NCBI RefSeq assembly: GCF_000701685.1
Contig: NZ_JNJO01000002.1
Span: 62,001-126,000, forward strand
Source: Gemella sanguinis ATCC 700632
Lineage (GTDB): Bacteria; Bacillota; Bacilli; Staphylococcales; Gemellaceae
Direction of reading: 5' to 3'
Length of the DNA: 64,000 nt
Part shown: positions 1 through 10,120 of the stretch, one piece after another
How the letters are laid out: the number at the start of each line of letters is the position of its first letter
How positions within the stretch are numbered: the first letter of the stretch is position 1
Program-made: the position numbers and the translations under genes
The notes under the pieces: model-generated
What the model was told of the DNA's origin: nothing
The model's input: only the letters and a program-made list of their open reading frames with translations
The model's database searches: none

Positions 1-445
1 TTTCCCTGCAGAAAGAGATGTCCTTATCGATATTCTAAAAGAATATGCCGGTGGTAATAATTACATTGTCTATTGCATCTTCGATGCATACTTAACGCGT
101 TCAAAAGAATATATCAAAGAAGAAGATCCTATAACTATTGTTTATACAAAAACAGGTGAAAAAGCCGATCAATGGATTGAAAGAAAAACTCGAGAACTAA
201 GAATAGATCATTTTGTTGATATAATCGTTGTTAGTGATGACCACGATGAACGTGATGCAACACTTGGTTACGGAGCAATTTTGAGGGACTGTCATATGTT
301 TATAAAAGAATTAAAAGACAGAAAACAAGTTGTTTCAAAAATAGCAAAAAATCAAAATTCTAGAGAGCTAAAAAACAGACATATTCGTATGAGCGATAGC
401 GATAGAAAAAAACTAGAGAATTTTCTTAAAACTGGTAAATTTTAA
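1..445 (+). CDS. rae1: Rae1/YacP-type NYN-domain endoribonuclease, 5'-truncated by the window edge
   Basis: The frame is open from base 2 to the TAA at 443-445 and has no start inside the window, so about 147 C-terminal residues are visible. The order of motifs AERDVLIDILKEYAG, IFDAY, VYTKTGEKADQWIER, VVSDD and GYGAILRD is characteristic of the YacP/NYN (PIN-like) family. Its B. subtilis member Rae1 is a ribosome-associated endonuclease that cleaves mRNA in the A site. The conserved acidic residues of the NYN active site (D of FDAY, D of EKADQ, D of SDD) are present. The C-terminal tail is lysine- and arginine-rich, consistent with RNA or ribosome contact. The family assignment rests on motif recognition. 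In Firmicutes this gene usually sits after rlmB/mrnC, but those would lie outside the window. Confidence 0.85.
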   Translation, partial: FPAERDVLIDILKEYAGGNNYIVYCIFDAYLTRSKEYIKEEDPITIVYTKTGEKADQWIERKTRELRIDHFVDIIVVSDDHDERDATLGYGAILRDCHMFIKELKDRKQVVSKIAKNQNSRELKNRHIRMSDSDRKKLENFLKTGKF

Positions 446-455
446 TCAAAAAAAC

Positions 456-482
456 AAGAGATGGATTTTTTATCCATCTCTT
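456..482. terminator. Bidirectional rho-independent terminator
   Basis: A 10-bp inverted repeat (aagagatgga / tccatctctt) lies between the convergent rae1 and lipoprotein genes. It has T-rich sequence on the plus-strand exit side and A-rich sequence on the other side, so it can end transcripts from both directions. Confidence 0.8.
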
Positions 483-487
483 ACTTT

Positions 488-1231
488 TTACATAAATTTA
501 ACTTCTACTTGTCCTGTATTTGATATTGCTGTTATTTGTTTTTCTTGAGTTTTAGCTTTATTCTCTCCATAATTGACTTGATAGTCGTTTTTATCTCCAT
601 TTATTCTAGCATAAATATTTCCATTATCTGTTGTCATATGCATTGAAGTCACCTTAGTTTCATCAACTATAATGTTAGTATTATTCTTAGTTTCTATTAC
701 TGCATTGTCTATATTATCTTTAGTTATTACTACTTTTTTGTCTTCAGTATATAAATTAAGATTAACTACTTCCACACTATCAACTACAATCTCATCATTA
801 CTATTAATAATCAAATTTTCTACTTCGACATTAAATACCTTTGTAGATGCACCTTTATTTTCAACTAAGATACTTTTGTATTCTTTTCTTGGAAGATATA
901 CTGTAATCCAATAATCATTAGCTTCTTCTACTTTTGATGTAATATCTAATATATTATTTTCTGTGTTAAATTGATATTTGTCTTTTAAATCTCCCTTTAT
1001 TAAAATTTTATCATCATTATGATAATAGATTTTCACATTGCTTCTTATATTATTAAGTTTAATACTATCTATATCTTTAGCTGAAATCCATTTTTTTGAT
1101 ATATCCTGAGAATTATCTTCCATAATATTATTCTCTACTTCTTTTTTTGTATCTTTATATTTATCAACACATCCTGTAGATAATGATACTGCGAATATTC
1201 CTATAAATAATATTTTTAGAATTTTTTTCAT
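488..1231 (-). CDS. Putative lipoprotein with a DUF4097-like repetitive beta-strand body
   Basis: The 247-residue protein begins with a lysine-rich, hydrophobic signal peptide ending in the lipobox L-S-T-G-C, with Cys21 as the predicted lipidation site, so it should be anchored on the outer face of the membrane. After a polar linker, the body is a series of short alternating hydrophobic/polar strands rich in Val, Ile, Asn and Thr (for example NVEVENLIINSNDEIVVDSV). This resembles the right-handed beta-helix pattern of DUF4097-type proteins. No catalytic motif is visible. The gene stands alone, with terminators on both sides. Function is unknown; the fold is inferred only from the periodicity. 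Confidence 0.7.
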   Translation of the reverse strand: MKKILKILFIGIFAVSLSTGCVDKYKDTKKEVENNIMEDNSQDISKKWISAKDIDSIKLNNIRSNVKIYYHNDDKILIKGDLKDKYQFNTENNILDITSKVEEANDYWITVYLPRKEYKSILVENKGASTKVFNVEVENLIINSNDEIVVDSVEVVNLNLYTEDKKVVITKDNIDNAVIETKNNTNIIVDETKVTSMHMTTDNGNIYARINGDKNDYQVNYGENKAKTQEKQITAISNTGQVEVKFM

Positions 1232-1290
1232 AGATATCCCCTCCCTACTTATATTATACCTTTACAAAAATTTATTATCAAATAAAATAA

Positions 1291-1330
1291 AAAAGTATGC
1301 TTAGTTTATTTTCTAACTAAACATACTTTT
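1291..1330 (-). terminator. Terminator of gor
   Basis: Arms aaaagtatg / catactttt, with an inner ttagtt / aactaa extension, lie directly after the gor stop on the minus strand and are followed by T-rich sequence. Confidence 0.75.
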
Positions 1331-1335
1331 AATAA

Positions 1336-2688
1336 TTATCTCATTGTTACGAATTCTTCAGACCCTGTAGGGTGGATAGCTACTGTATTGTCAAAGTCAC
1401 GTTTTGTTGCTCCCATTTTTATAGCAACCGCAAATCCTTGAATCATTTCATCGACACCAAATCCAATACCATGTAATCCTATTACTTTTTCTTCTTCACC
1501 TAATACTACTAATTTCATAACACTAGGTTGTCTATTGCTTGTTACAGCTGAATACATTGGTGTAAATGATGATTTATATACTTTGATATTTTCTTCACCA
1601 AACTCTTTAATAGCCTGTTCTTCTGTATAACCAATAGATCCAATAGGTGGGTGTGCAAACACAACAGTTGCAACATTAGTATAATCTAGGTGCTCATCAG
1701 TTTTCCCATTGAATAATCTTTCAGATAAACGACGTCCTGCCGCAACAGCTACAGGTGTTAGAGCTAATCTACCAGTTACATCACCTACTGCATAAATACC
1801 TTCCACATTAGTATTTTGATATTTATCAGTTGAGATGTATCCACGTTCATCTAATTCTACTCCTGTAACTTCTAAGTTAAGATTTTCTGTTAATGGTTTT
1901 CTACCAATTGCCCAAACTAATAAATCTACAGTTTCTTCACGACCATCTTCTAATACTAGTGTTAAACTTTCATCAGCATTTTTAACTACTTTTTTAGGAA
2001 TAGCTTGTGTATGAAGTTTTGGACCTTCTTTTTCCATTACTTCTACTAACGTATTTACGATATCTTTATCAAATGTTCTTAGCGGTCTATCACGACGAAC
2101 AAAAAGATGTGTATCAACACCTAGACCGTTAAACACTCCTGCTAATTCAACAGCGATATACCCTGCTCCAACTACTGCGATACGTTTTGGTAATTGTTTT
2201 AATGCGAAGACTTCATTAGAAGTAATACCATATTCAGCACCTTCCACATTTGGAATAGTAGGTTGTCCACCAGTAGCTATAAGTATATGGTCTGCAGTGT
2301 ATTGTTCACCATTTACTACTACAGTATTTTTGTTAACAAATTTAGCATATCCTCTTATTACATCTACTTTGTTATTGCTTAGTCCACGTTCATACGAACC
2401 ATGTATTCTGTCAATATATGCAGAACGATTATCTACAAGTTTAGAAAAATCAAACTCTACATCACCAAATGTAAATCCATAGTCATTTGCGTATAATTTT
2501 AAACTCTCTGAAATTTGAGATGCATGCCACATAACTTTTTTAGGGACACATCCGACATTTACACATGTTCCACCTAGTTCATTTCCTTCAATTAATAGAG
2601 CTTTTGCTCCGTGCATTGCAGCACGATTGATAGAAGCAATTCCTCCGCTTCCTCCACCTATTGCAATGTAGTCATAATGTTTAGACAT
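1336..2688 (-). CDS. gor: Glutathione-disulfide reductase
   Basis: A 450-residue FAD/NAD(P)H disulfide reductase of full family length. The N-terminal FAD site is GGGSGGIAS (residues 11-19). The redox-active disulfide is C42-VNVG-C47 inside [13 protein letters not shown]. The NADPH Rossmann motif [11 protein letters not shown] is followed by VRRDRPLR, whose arginines are the usual NADPH 2'-phosphate contacts. The C-terminal dimerisation domain ends with HPTGSEEF, giving the catalytic His439-Glu444 pair that acts on the partner subunit. It reduces glutathione disulfide in the cytoplasm. The start is supported by a GAGAGG site. The gene is divergent from the thioredoxin-like gene, so both thiol-redox genes share one control region. 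Confidence 0.95.
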   Translation of the reverse strand: MSKHYDYIAIGGGSGGIASINRAAMHGAKALLIEGNELGGTCVNVGCVPKKVMWHASQISESLKLYANDYGFTFGDVEFDFSKLVDNRSAYIDRIHGSYERGLSNNKVDVIRGYAKFVNKNTVVVNGEQYTADHILIATGGQPTIPNVEGAEYGITSNEVFALKQLPKRIAVVGAGYIAVELAGVFNGLGVDTHLFVRRDRPLRTFDKDIVNTLVEVMEKEGPKLHTQAIPKKVVKNADESLTLVLEDGREETVDLLVWAIGRKPLTENLNLEVTGVELDERGYISTDKYQNTNVEGIYAVGDVTGRLALTPVAVAAGRRLSERLFNGKTDEHLDYTNVATVVFAHPPIGSIGYTEEQAIKEFGEENIKVYKSSFTPMYSAVTSNRQPSVMKLVVLGEEEKVIGLHGIGFGVDEMIQGFAVAIKMGATKRDFDNTVAIHPTGSEEFVTMR

Positions 2689-2761
2689 ATCTCTACCTCT
2701 CTTCTTTAGTAAAATAATAGCTTACTCTACTAAATTCTTATTTTTTAATTTTAACAATTAT

Positions 2762-2790
2762 ATTATGCATTATTTAAAAACATTATTCAA
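2762..2790 (-). promoter_or_regulatory. Candidate sigma-A promoter for gor
   Basis: On the minus strand, TTGAAT (2785-2790) and CATAAT (2762-2767) are separated by 17 bp, in the leader about 75 bp from the gor start. Confidence 0.45.
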
Positions 2791-2864
2791 TAAATATGCT
2801 TACGTTTGTAGTCAAAAAACTCCTATATAGAAAATTCTACTATGCTTTCCCACCTTTTTAGTGC

Positions 2865-2870
2865 TATAAT
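2865..2870 (+). promoter_or_regulatory. Extended -10 promoter for the thioredoxin-like gene
   Basis: The sequence TGCTATAAT is an extended -10 element (TG-N-TATAAT) 29 bp before the ATG at 2900. No good -35 box is seen, as is usual for extended -10 promoters. A GAGGTG ribosome site follows. Confidence 0.55.
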
Positions 2871-2899
2871 ATTACTATATTATTATATGAGGTGATTAT

Positions 2900-3226
2900 A
2901 TGTTTAGTTATATTGAAAAATTATCAACAATTGATGATTTTAAAACATTTAAAGAGAATAATGAGAAAGTAGTATTTGTTTTTTCTGCTCCATGGTGTCC
3001 AGATTGTGTAATGTTGGATAGATTTTTTGAAGATACTGTAAATAAATTTAGCGATATTAAGTTTGTATATGTTAATCGTGATGACTTCTCTGAGATTACA
3101 GAAGCTTTAGATGTTATGGGTATCCCTTCTTTTGTTGCATATAAAAACAATAAAGAAGTAAGCCGTTTTGTTTCTAAGTTTTCAAAAACTCAACAAGAAG
3201 TAGAAGATTTTCTTTCAAACATATAA
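2900..3226 (+). CDS. Thioredoxin-family protein (CPDC active site)
   Basis: A 108-residue single-domain thioredoxin fold. The motif FSAPWCPDCVMLDRFF gives the active-site pair C33-P-D-C36, in place of the WCGPC of ordinary thioredoxin. The conserved cis-proline lies in GIPSFVAY. There is no signal peptide, so it is cytoplasmic. The CPDC dithiol suggests a specialised reductant or bacillithiol/peroxide-linked thioredoxin-like protein rather than housekeeping TrxA. It is divergent from gor, which supports a role in thiol homeostasis. It ends at a strong bidirectional terminator. The exact substrate cannot be read from the sequence. Confidence 0.85.
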   Translation: MFSYIEKLSTIDDFKTFKENNEKVVFVFSAPWCPDCVMLDRFFEDTVNKFSDIKFVYVNRDDFSEITEALDVMGIPSFVAYKNNKEVSRFVSKFSKTQQEVEDFLSNI

Positions 3227-3227
3227 A

Positions 3228-3256
3228 AAAGAGCTTTGGATTTTCCAAAGCTCTTT
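3228..3256. terminator. Bidirectional terminator between the thioredoxin-like gene and the secreted repeat protein
   Basis: A 13-bp perfect stem (aaagagctttgga / tccaaagctcttt) with A-rich and T-rich flanks separates two convergent genes. Confidence 0.85.
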
Positions 3257-3262
3257 ATTCTT

Positions 3263-5425
3263 TTATCTTAGATAGTATAATGGACCTAATATTTTCCTTA
3301 TATCTTCTTTTGATTCAAATTCTAACGTTAATGCATCTTCCACAGTTTTAATCTTATTATTTTCAATCATTTCTTCTAAACCAGATGGGCATAAAGAAAA
3401 TTCAAAAATTGGTGTTAGTTTTAAATCAGAAGTAGGTATTATATTATAAATATCTTCTTCCTCTATTTTTTGACCTGCAAATATTTCTTTTGAACCTTTG
3501 TCTGTTTTAACCTTAACATTTGTTTCTGCAACAAAATGAGATAGTTTGTACCCAGCTCTTGGATCTATAATTAGCTTATTATCTTTTGTTGAATCTCCTA
3601 TACTATTAAATTCATCAACTTCTAGTATGTTTGAGTTGTCTTTTGCTAGTAATATATTTCCTGTCTGTGTCTTAGTGAATTCAACTTTAAAGATTTCTCT
3701 ATAAACTGCAGTGAATTCCAAACTTTTACCTTTTTCTGTAACAACTGACCCAAGTTCGTTAGTTTGTAGTAGTTTTTCTTTAGAAACTTTCTTAGTTTTT
3801 GAATCCTCTCCAACTATTAAATAATCATCATTAGCTCTCCAACCTAAAAACTCTCTAGATGTTTCACCTGTAGATGACGGTAGGTTAATCATGGTATCTA
3901 ATCTTGTATTTGCTAGAATCTCTTGACCATCAGATAAGAACTTATCTATTCCTCTTCCGTTGAAACGGACAGTAACCCAGTCAGATTCATTCTTTTTAAA
4001 GTAAATTTCTAATACTACATCTTTAGTAATATAATCACTATCTTTTACTACATTTTTATTAATTCTAAATACTGTTTCATAGCCGGTACTTGGTTTTATC
4101 TTGCTTCTTAATTCTTTTAATAAGTCTCCTACAGGCTTAACTTCGCTCCAAGTAAAGTCTTTATCGTTAATACTGCTATCTACTCTTCCAAAACGTTTAT
4201 TATATTCATCTTGACGAACACTTAAAGTATGTTGTTTTTCTTTGTAATTTGCTTTTACTATAATACTATTATCTATAGTCTCATCTTGTAAGTTACTTAC
4301 ATCTTTAATCTTTTCATTAGTTTCTTTATCATATAGAGTATAGTTTTCTATATAGTACTTATCTTTTTCAAAGTAACTTGTATCTATCTCACTAAGTTTT
4401 TGCCCCGTTAACAGAGTTACTTCTTTTTTATCTTTTCCATTATCTAAGATAACTTTTGTTTTAAAGACTGCTTTTATACTTTGTCCCTCTTTGATTGGTG
4501 TTGTATCATTTTGTGTTATTTTCTTATCATCTATATAATAACCATCAAAAGTATAATCACTATTTTTTTCAAATTCATGAGGTAATTTTGTTTCTTTCAC
4601 AAGTTCAGCAATAGTTGAATTTTTCTTGATACTATATTCAGTATTTTTATCTTTATATTTCGATGGATATGTTACTGATACTTTTTGCCAAAATTCTTCA
4701 TTTTTGGCAAGATCTAGAACTATCTCTTTAGCATTAAATGGTATTTCTAAATTATTGATATTGTACTCTTGGCCGTCTACTGTTACCTTCTCATTAGTGT
4801 ATGAATAGTACTTGTCTGGCTTATGGTACTTCTCTAACTCATAAGGAATTACTAACACTTTGCCATCTTTAGGTTCATTAATCAAAGTGACTTGTTTAGT
4901 TACAACTTTTTTATCGCCTTCTTTTACAATAAGATTAATAGTTTTTTGAGTATAATATTCTTTACTAGTCTTAGAATATTTTGTATTTTCTATCTTTCCA
5001 TTATTAATATCGAAACTCATAACATTCATTATTAAAGTTGAATTTGGTTTAATCATATTTAATAGGCTTCTATTAACTATCTTACCACTACCACTTTTCT
5101 CTAGTTTTATCCTGAATAATTCGGTTGGGATTTTTTTTTCATCCAGTGAATAAAATATCAGGAAATTTTGTGCATTTTTTTTATAACTTAGTAGTTCTGC
5201 TGTATAATCTAGTTCGGTAATATTTTGTGTAGAAATGTTTTTATCTATTGTTGGAAGAGAATAATTTGATGTTTCCGGTATTAAATCAAAATTAAACATA
5301 CTTTTTTGAAATACAGTATCTTCTACTGATGTATTATAATCTGTTATATAATCAGCCTTCGCTACATTATCAAAAACAATAAAACTGCTCATACATAAAA
5401 ATGTTGTAATAATAGTTTTTTTCAA
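3263..5425 (-). CDS. Secreted protein with InlB/Flg_new-like beta-grasp repeats
   Basis: A 720-residue protein with a Sec signal peptide (K-rich start, hydrophobic core, cleavage probably after VAKA at about residue 24). The rest is Lys/Asp/Glu/Thr-rich. It contains several modules with the pattern 'FxGYY/GW...xxFTAVY' (TFDGYYIDDKKIT...IKAVFKTK at about residues 285-320; EFLGWRAND...FTAVYREIF at about 545-600), typical of InlB B-repeat/Flg_new beta-grasp folds in Firmicute surface proteins. There is no LPXTG motif, transmembrane tail, choline-binding, GW or SLH module, so the surface attachment mode is unclear and it may be released. The C-terminus is a short acidic helix-like segment. Probable adhesin or envelope protein; the function is inferred from architecture only. 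Confidence 0.7.
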   Translation of the reverse strand: MKKTIITTFLCMSSFIVFDNVAKADYITDYNTSVEDTVFQKSMFNFDLIPETSNYSLPTIDKNISTQNITELDYTAELLSYKKNAQNFLIFYSLDEKKIPTELFRIKLEKSGSGKIVNRSLLNMIKPNSTLIMNVMSFDINNGKIENTKYSKTSKEYYTQKTINLIVKEGDKKVVTKQVTLINEPKDGKVLVIPYELEKYHKPDKYYSYTNEKVTVDGQEYNINNLEIPFNAKEIVLDLAKNEEFWQKVSVTYPSKYKDKNTEYSIKKNSTIAELVKETKLPHEFEKNSDYTFDGYYIDDKKITQNDTTPIKEGQSIKAVFKTKVILDNGKDKKEVTLLTGQKLSEIDTSYFEKDKYYIENYTLYDKETNEKIKDVSNLQDETIDNSIIVKANYKEKQHTLSVRQDEYNKRFGRVDSSINDKDFTWSEVKPVGDLLKELRSKIKPSTGYETVFRINKNVVKDSDYITKDVVLEIYFKKNESDWVTVRFNGRGIDKFLSDGQEILANTRLDTMINLPSSTGETSREFLGWRANDDYLIVGEDSKTKKVSKEKLLQTNELGSVVTEKGKSLEFTAVYREIFKVEFTKTQTGNILLAKDNSNILEVDEFNSIGDSTKDNKLIIDPRAGYKLSHFVAETNVKVKTDKGSKEIFAGQKIEEEDIYNIIPTSDLKLTPIFEFSLCPSGLEEMIENNKIKTVEDALTLEFESKEDIRKILGPLYYLR

Positions 5426-5546
5426 ATTTATTCTCCTCCTTTCTTAATTTCCCTTTCTCGTAATAATTATTATATTATCTATAAAATTTTTCGTCAATTA
5501 TTATAATAAATATTTCTTAAATATAGCTAAAAATTACGTTATAAAA

Positions 5547-5595
5547 AACAGGGATTCTTGTAAGTATATATTAATTACTTGCAAAAACCCCTGTT
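5547..5595 (-). terminator. Terminator after the acidic 100-residue gene
   Basis: Outer arms aacaggg / ccctgtt enclose an inner cttgtaagta / ttacttgcaa pairing. On the minus strand the hairpin is followed by a run of six T. Confidence 0.8.
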
Positions 5596-5615
5596 GTATA
5601 TTCTTTAAATGTTAA

Positions 5616-5918
5616 CTATATTTCACTTATATTTTCTAACATTATTTGATCATTAGATATACTAACTTCATCATATTCGTAGTCATAATCGTCTGCAAAA
5701 TCATACGAATACTCCTTGTAAAGGAACATCTCATTAGAGTAATCTAAAAACTCCTCATCTGGAGTGTTGAATTCTACCTCATTATAACTTTCATCAGCAT
5801 AATCAGTTAAAATTTCATCTTCATAGTCTATTTCTGTATTGAAGTCCTGGGAATATTCATCATCTTGCGAGAACCTGGGATCTGGGGACTCCAAACTAGA
5901 TAAGTTTATCGTATACAT
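5616..5918 (-). CDS. Small, highly acidic, tyrosine-rich protein of unknown function
   Basis: A 100-residue ORF with a good GAGGAG ribosome site 6-7 bases before its ATG and its own terminator, so it is probably expressed. About a third of the residues are Asp or Glu (I count 32), with only one Arg and one Lys, plus many Tyr in patterns such as DYADESYNE and DDYDYEYDE. There is no signal peptide or membrane segment. Such composition suggests a disordered polyanion, possibly a DNA mimic, a cation-binding protein or an inhibitor of a basic partner. This is only inference from composition; I do not recognise the family. Confidence 0.6.
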   Translation of the reverse strand: MYTINLSSLESPDPRFSQDDEYSQDFNTEIDYEDEILTDYADESYNEVEFNTPDEEFLDYSNEMFLYKEYSYDFADDYDYEYDEVSISNDQIMLENISEI

Positions 5919-5991
5919 AAAATCTCCTCTTTTTCTTTATATTATATTTTTATTAATTATACAAAAAATATTTGAACTTTACAAGCAAAAA

Positions 5992-7254
5992 CTATGTATT
6001 TTTTAAAATAATTTTTCTTATTTCATTTAATGCTTCAACGCTTGCTCTTGTACGAATTAGCTCTCTATTTCCAACAAATTCTACCTCAGCAACATTTATA
6101 TCACCTTTGTAATATGTCGCTATATATACTAATCCAACAGGCTTTCCACTCTCATCACTATTTGGACCAGCAATTCCTGTAGTTGCTACTGCTATATCAC
6201 TATTAAGTCTTTTGGCAATACCTTGAACCATCTCTTTAGCTGTCTGCTCACTAACTGCTCCATATTTTTCTAAAGTTTCCTCTTTCACACCTAAAGCAGA
6301 AACTTTAGATTTATTAGAATAGCAAACTATACCTTCTAATAATGAGCTTGAAATACCACTTTTATCTACTAACATAGAAGTTAGTCTTCCACCAGTTAGT
6401 GATTCAGCAATTGAGATAGTAAGCTCGTTTTCTATAAGTAATCCAGCTACTACATTATGTAGTTCTGTTTGACTAGAAGATATATCTTCTCCTCCAACTA
6501 AATAGATTTTATCTCCTACTATTTCTTCTATCTCTTTAAGTTGAGCATCTATTAATTTTTCACATTCCTCAATTGAATCTGCACTAGCAGTTATTCTTAA
6601 TAATACCTCCCCTGTTTTTGCATATAGAGCTAGAGTAGGATTATCTTGGCTATCTAAAATATGCTTAATTTTTGTCTCAAGTAGTGATTCTCCTATTCCA
6701 TAGAAACGTACATATTTAGAAACAAATTTTTTAGTACTAAATTTTTGAAGATATGGTCTTACGCTTTTTTCAAACATATCTTTCATTTCTCTAGGTGGCC
6801 CAGGCATTAATATAATTCTTTTATTTTCTTCTTCTAAAATTATACCAGGTGCTGTTCCACAAAAGTTCTCTAATATAATTGCTCCATCAGGTATCATTGC
6901 TTGTTTTTTGTTATTATTAGTTACCGTACTCATTCCAGAACGCGCAATTCTTTCTAGTATTTTTACCCATGAGTATTCATGAAAATAAAAATCACGACCA
7001 AAATATTCTGCAGCACATTCTTTTGTGATATCATCATCGGTAGGACCTAATCCTCCAGTAATAATAACCGTATCATTTTCTGAAAATGCTGTTTTTAGAG
7101 TATCAATCAATCTATCATGATTGTCACCAACTGTAGTATGACGATATACTCCTATACCTAGTGCTGCTAATTCTTTTGATAAGTATGCAGTATTAGTATT
7201 TACTATATCCCCTAATAATAATTCTGTTCCTACAGAAACTAGTTCAACTCTCAT
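5992..7254 (-). CDS. cinA: CinA competence/damage-inducible protein (NMN deamidase family)
   Basis: A 420-residue protein with the standard two-domain CinA layout. The N-terminal MoaB/MogA-like (COG1058) domain has VGTELLLGDIVNTN and ITGGLGPTDDDITKE. The C-terminal PncC domain has ESLTGGRLTSMLVDKSGIS, VCYSNKSKVSALGV and ATTGIAGPNSDESGKPVGLVYIA. The PncC domain deamidates nicotinamide mononucleotide to recycle pyridine nucleotides; the N-terminal domain carries ADP-ribose pyrophosphatase activity in some members. In transformable Gram-positives cinA is often followed by recA, but here it is followed by the small acidic gene, so that link is absent. Assignment is secure; a competence role is only by analogy. 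Confidence 0.95.
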   Translation of the reverse strand: MRVELVSVGTELLLGDIVNTNTAYLSKELAALGIGVYRHTTVGDNHDRLIDTLKTAFSENDTVIITGGLGPTDDDITKECAAEYFGRDFYFHEYSWVKILERIARSGMSTVTNNNKKQAMIPDGAIILENFCGTAPGIILEEENKRIILMPGPPREMKDMFEKSVRPYLQKFSTKKFVSKYVRFYGIGESLLETKIKHILDSQDNPTLALYAKTGEVLLRITASADSIEECEKLIDAQLKEIEEIVGDKIYLVGGEDISSSQTELHNVVAGLLIENELTISIAESLTGGRLTSMLVDKSGISSSLLEGIVCYSNKSKVSALGVKEETLEKYGAVSEQTAKEMVQGIAKRLNSDIAVATTGIAGPNSDESGKPVGLVYIATYYKGDINVAEVEFVGNRELIRTRASVEALNEIRKIILKNT

Positions 7255-7350
7255 TTTTTATTCCTCCATTCAAGTAAAAAACTTCTATTTTTTTATAAAA
7301 AAGAAATTTTATTAACCACTAATTATATTCTACATCAATGAGGGAAAAAA

Positions 7351-7379
7351 ATAAAGACCATATACTTGATGGCCTTTAT
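7351..7379 (-). terminator. Terminator of cshA
   Basis: Arms ataaagacca / tggcctttat pair with one G-U on the transcript and are followed by a run of T on the minus strand, directly after the cshA stop. Confidence 0.75.
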
Positions 7380-7402
7380 CATTCAAATTTAGTATTTGAA
7401 TT

Positions 7403-8863
<1,461 letters not shown>

Positions 8864-8972
8864 TTATTTCTCCTTGTTTTCTCATTTTTATATACTCTTT
8901 TTTATATAACTAGATTATTATATCATATTTAATTAAGTAAGTACATCGATTTCACACTGATTTTCAAAAAAA

Positions 8973-9004
8973 TAAAGAGGATAGCATTTCTACTATCCTC
9001 TTTA
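8973..9004 (-). terminator. Terminator of the serine hydrolase gene
   Basis: A 12-bp stem (taaagaggatag / ctatcctcttta) overlaps the 3' end region. On the minus strand it is followed by a run of seven T. Confidence 0.85.
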
Positions 9005-9008
9005 CCGC

Positions 9009-9959
9009 TTACATATTACTATCAGTTAATTCATTAATTGATTTAGCCATTTTTGCAATACTATCTCCAGAATGGCTTAAATTATTAGTGTAAATTAACA
9101 ACATATAATCTTCATTTCCAAATACTATTGCTGTATCATGCATATATGTACTTATTCCACCATATTTACTAGCTATTTTTTTATTTGGAATTCCTTTTTT
9201 TATCCACTCGCTATCTTCTGAGTTTTCTAAGTATTCAAGAAGTTTTGTATAACTATCTCTCTCATTATATAGTTTTGTCCATAATGCTTCCATCATTTTT
9301 GGTGTTACTCTATTGTTTTTGGCTTCTTTTGCTGGAAGAGTTACTCCTAGTTCAGCAAAATAGTTAATTAAAGTAGTTTGCGCACTAGAATTACTACCTG
9401 AAATCATTTTTGTCGCAGTATTATCTGAAAATTGAATCATATTTTGGATAACATAATCAAGTTTGTAGCTACTTTTTTTAGGTTTGTTAGTAATATCTCC
9501 TGCACCTTCCTCTAGGTCACTACTATTATATGGTATATCTGTATCTTCTGATAGTTCACCTTTTTTGATTCTATCGTAAACTTTCATAGCATAGGCAACT
9601 TTTACTGTACTTGCTGCAGTAAAATACTTATCATCATTTACAGCATATCTATAACCCGTTGAAAAGTTTTTGTATACTATTCCAATTTCATTATTACCTT
9701 TATATTTTGCTATTATTTTATTCATAGCTTCATCTAACTCAATTTTACTCATTTTTTTCTTTTCTTGAGCTGGTTGTTGTTCTTTTTCTTGTTCTTTCTG
9801 TTCACTATTATCTATTTGTTGAACACTATTATTCTGACCTTTTTCAGCATCTTTTTTTGCTTTTAAATATTCTCCAGCTGAAAAAACAACATAGGTCATT
9901 AATATTACTACAGATGTTTCAATAAAGAACTTTAATATTCTTTTAAATATTTTTTTCAT
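9009..9959 (-). CDS. Membrane-anchored serine hydrolase of the class A beta-lactamase fold
   Basis: A 316-residue protein with an N-terminal membrane anchor (about residues 10-28), a Gln/Glu/Lys-rich linker (40-70) and an extracellular beta-lactamase/transpeptidase-fold domain. The nucleophile motif is S117-T-V-K120 and the second motif S178-D-N180. The third box is K265-Y-G-G instead of K-[TS]-G. I find no E-x-x-L-N omega-loop motif after SDN, so the general base of true class A beta-lactamases is missing and hydrolysis of penicillins is unlikely. It is more likely a low-activity D,D-peptidase-like or envelope regulatory enzyme of the kind seen in streptococci. The gene is monocistronic. Confidence 0.8.
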   Translation of the reverse strand: MKKIFKRILKFFIETSVVILMTYVVFSAGEYLKAKKDAEKGQNNSVQQIDNSEQKEQEKEQQPAQEKKKMSKIELDEAMNKIIAKYKGNNEIGIVYKNFSTGYRYAVNDDKYFTAASTVKVAYAMKVYDRIKKGELSEDTDIPYNSSDLEEGAGDITNKPKKSSYKLDYVIQNMIQFSDNTATKMISGSNSSAQTTLINYFAELGVTLPAKEAKNNRVTPKMMEALWTKLYNERDSYTKLLEYLENSEDSEWIKKGIPNKKIASKYGGISTYMHDTAIVFGNEDYMLLIYTNNLSHSGDSIAKMAKSINELTDSNM

Positions 9960-10073
9960 TTTCTCTTTTTCTCACTTCCTTCGCCAAAACACTCATAATA
10001 TAAGTTTACTACAGTTTTTTTAGTACATCAATAATTTTTTTTTGAATATTCTTAAAAAATTTATATCCACAAA

Positions 10074-10112
10074 ATAAAGATACCTTTATCTTTTTATATT
10101 AGGTACCTTTAT
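10074..10112 (-). terminator. Terminator at the end of the hepS-hepT-TPR-GNAT operon
   Basis: Arms ataaagatacc / ggtacctttat (one mismatch that becomes G-U in RNA), followed by T-rich sequence on the minus strand. Confidence 0.6.
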
Positions 10113-10120
10113 TATAGATA

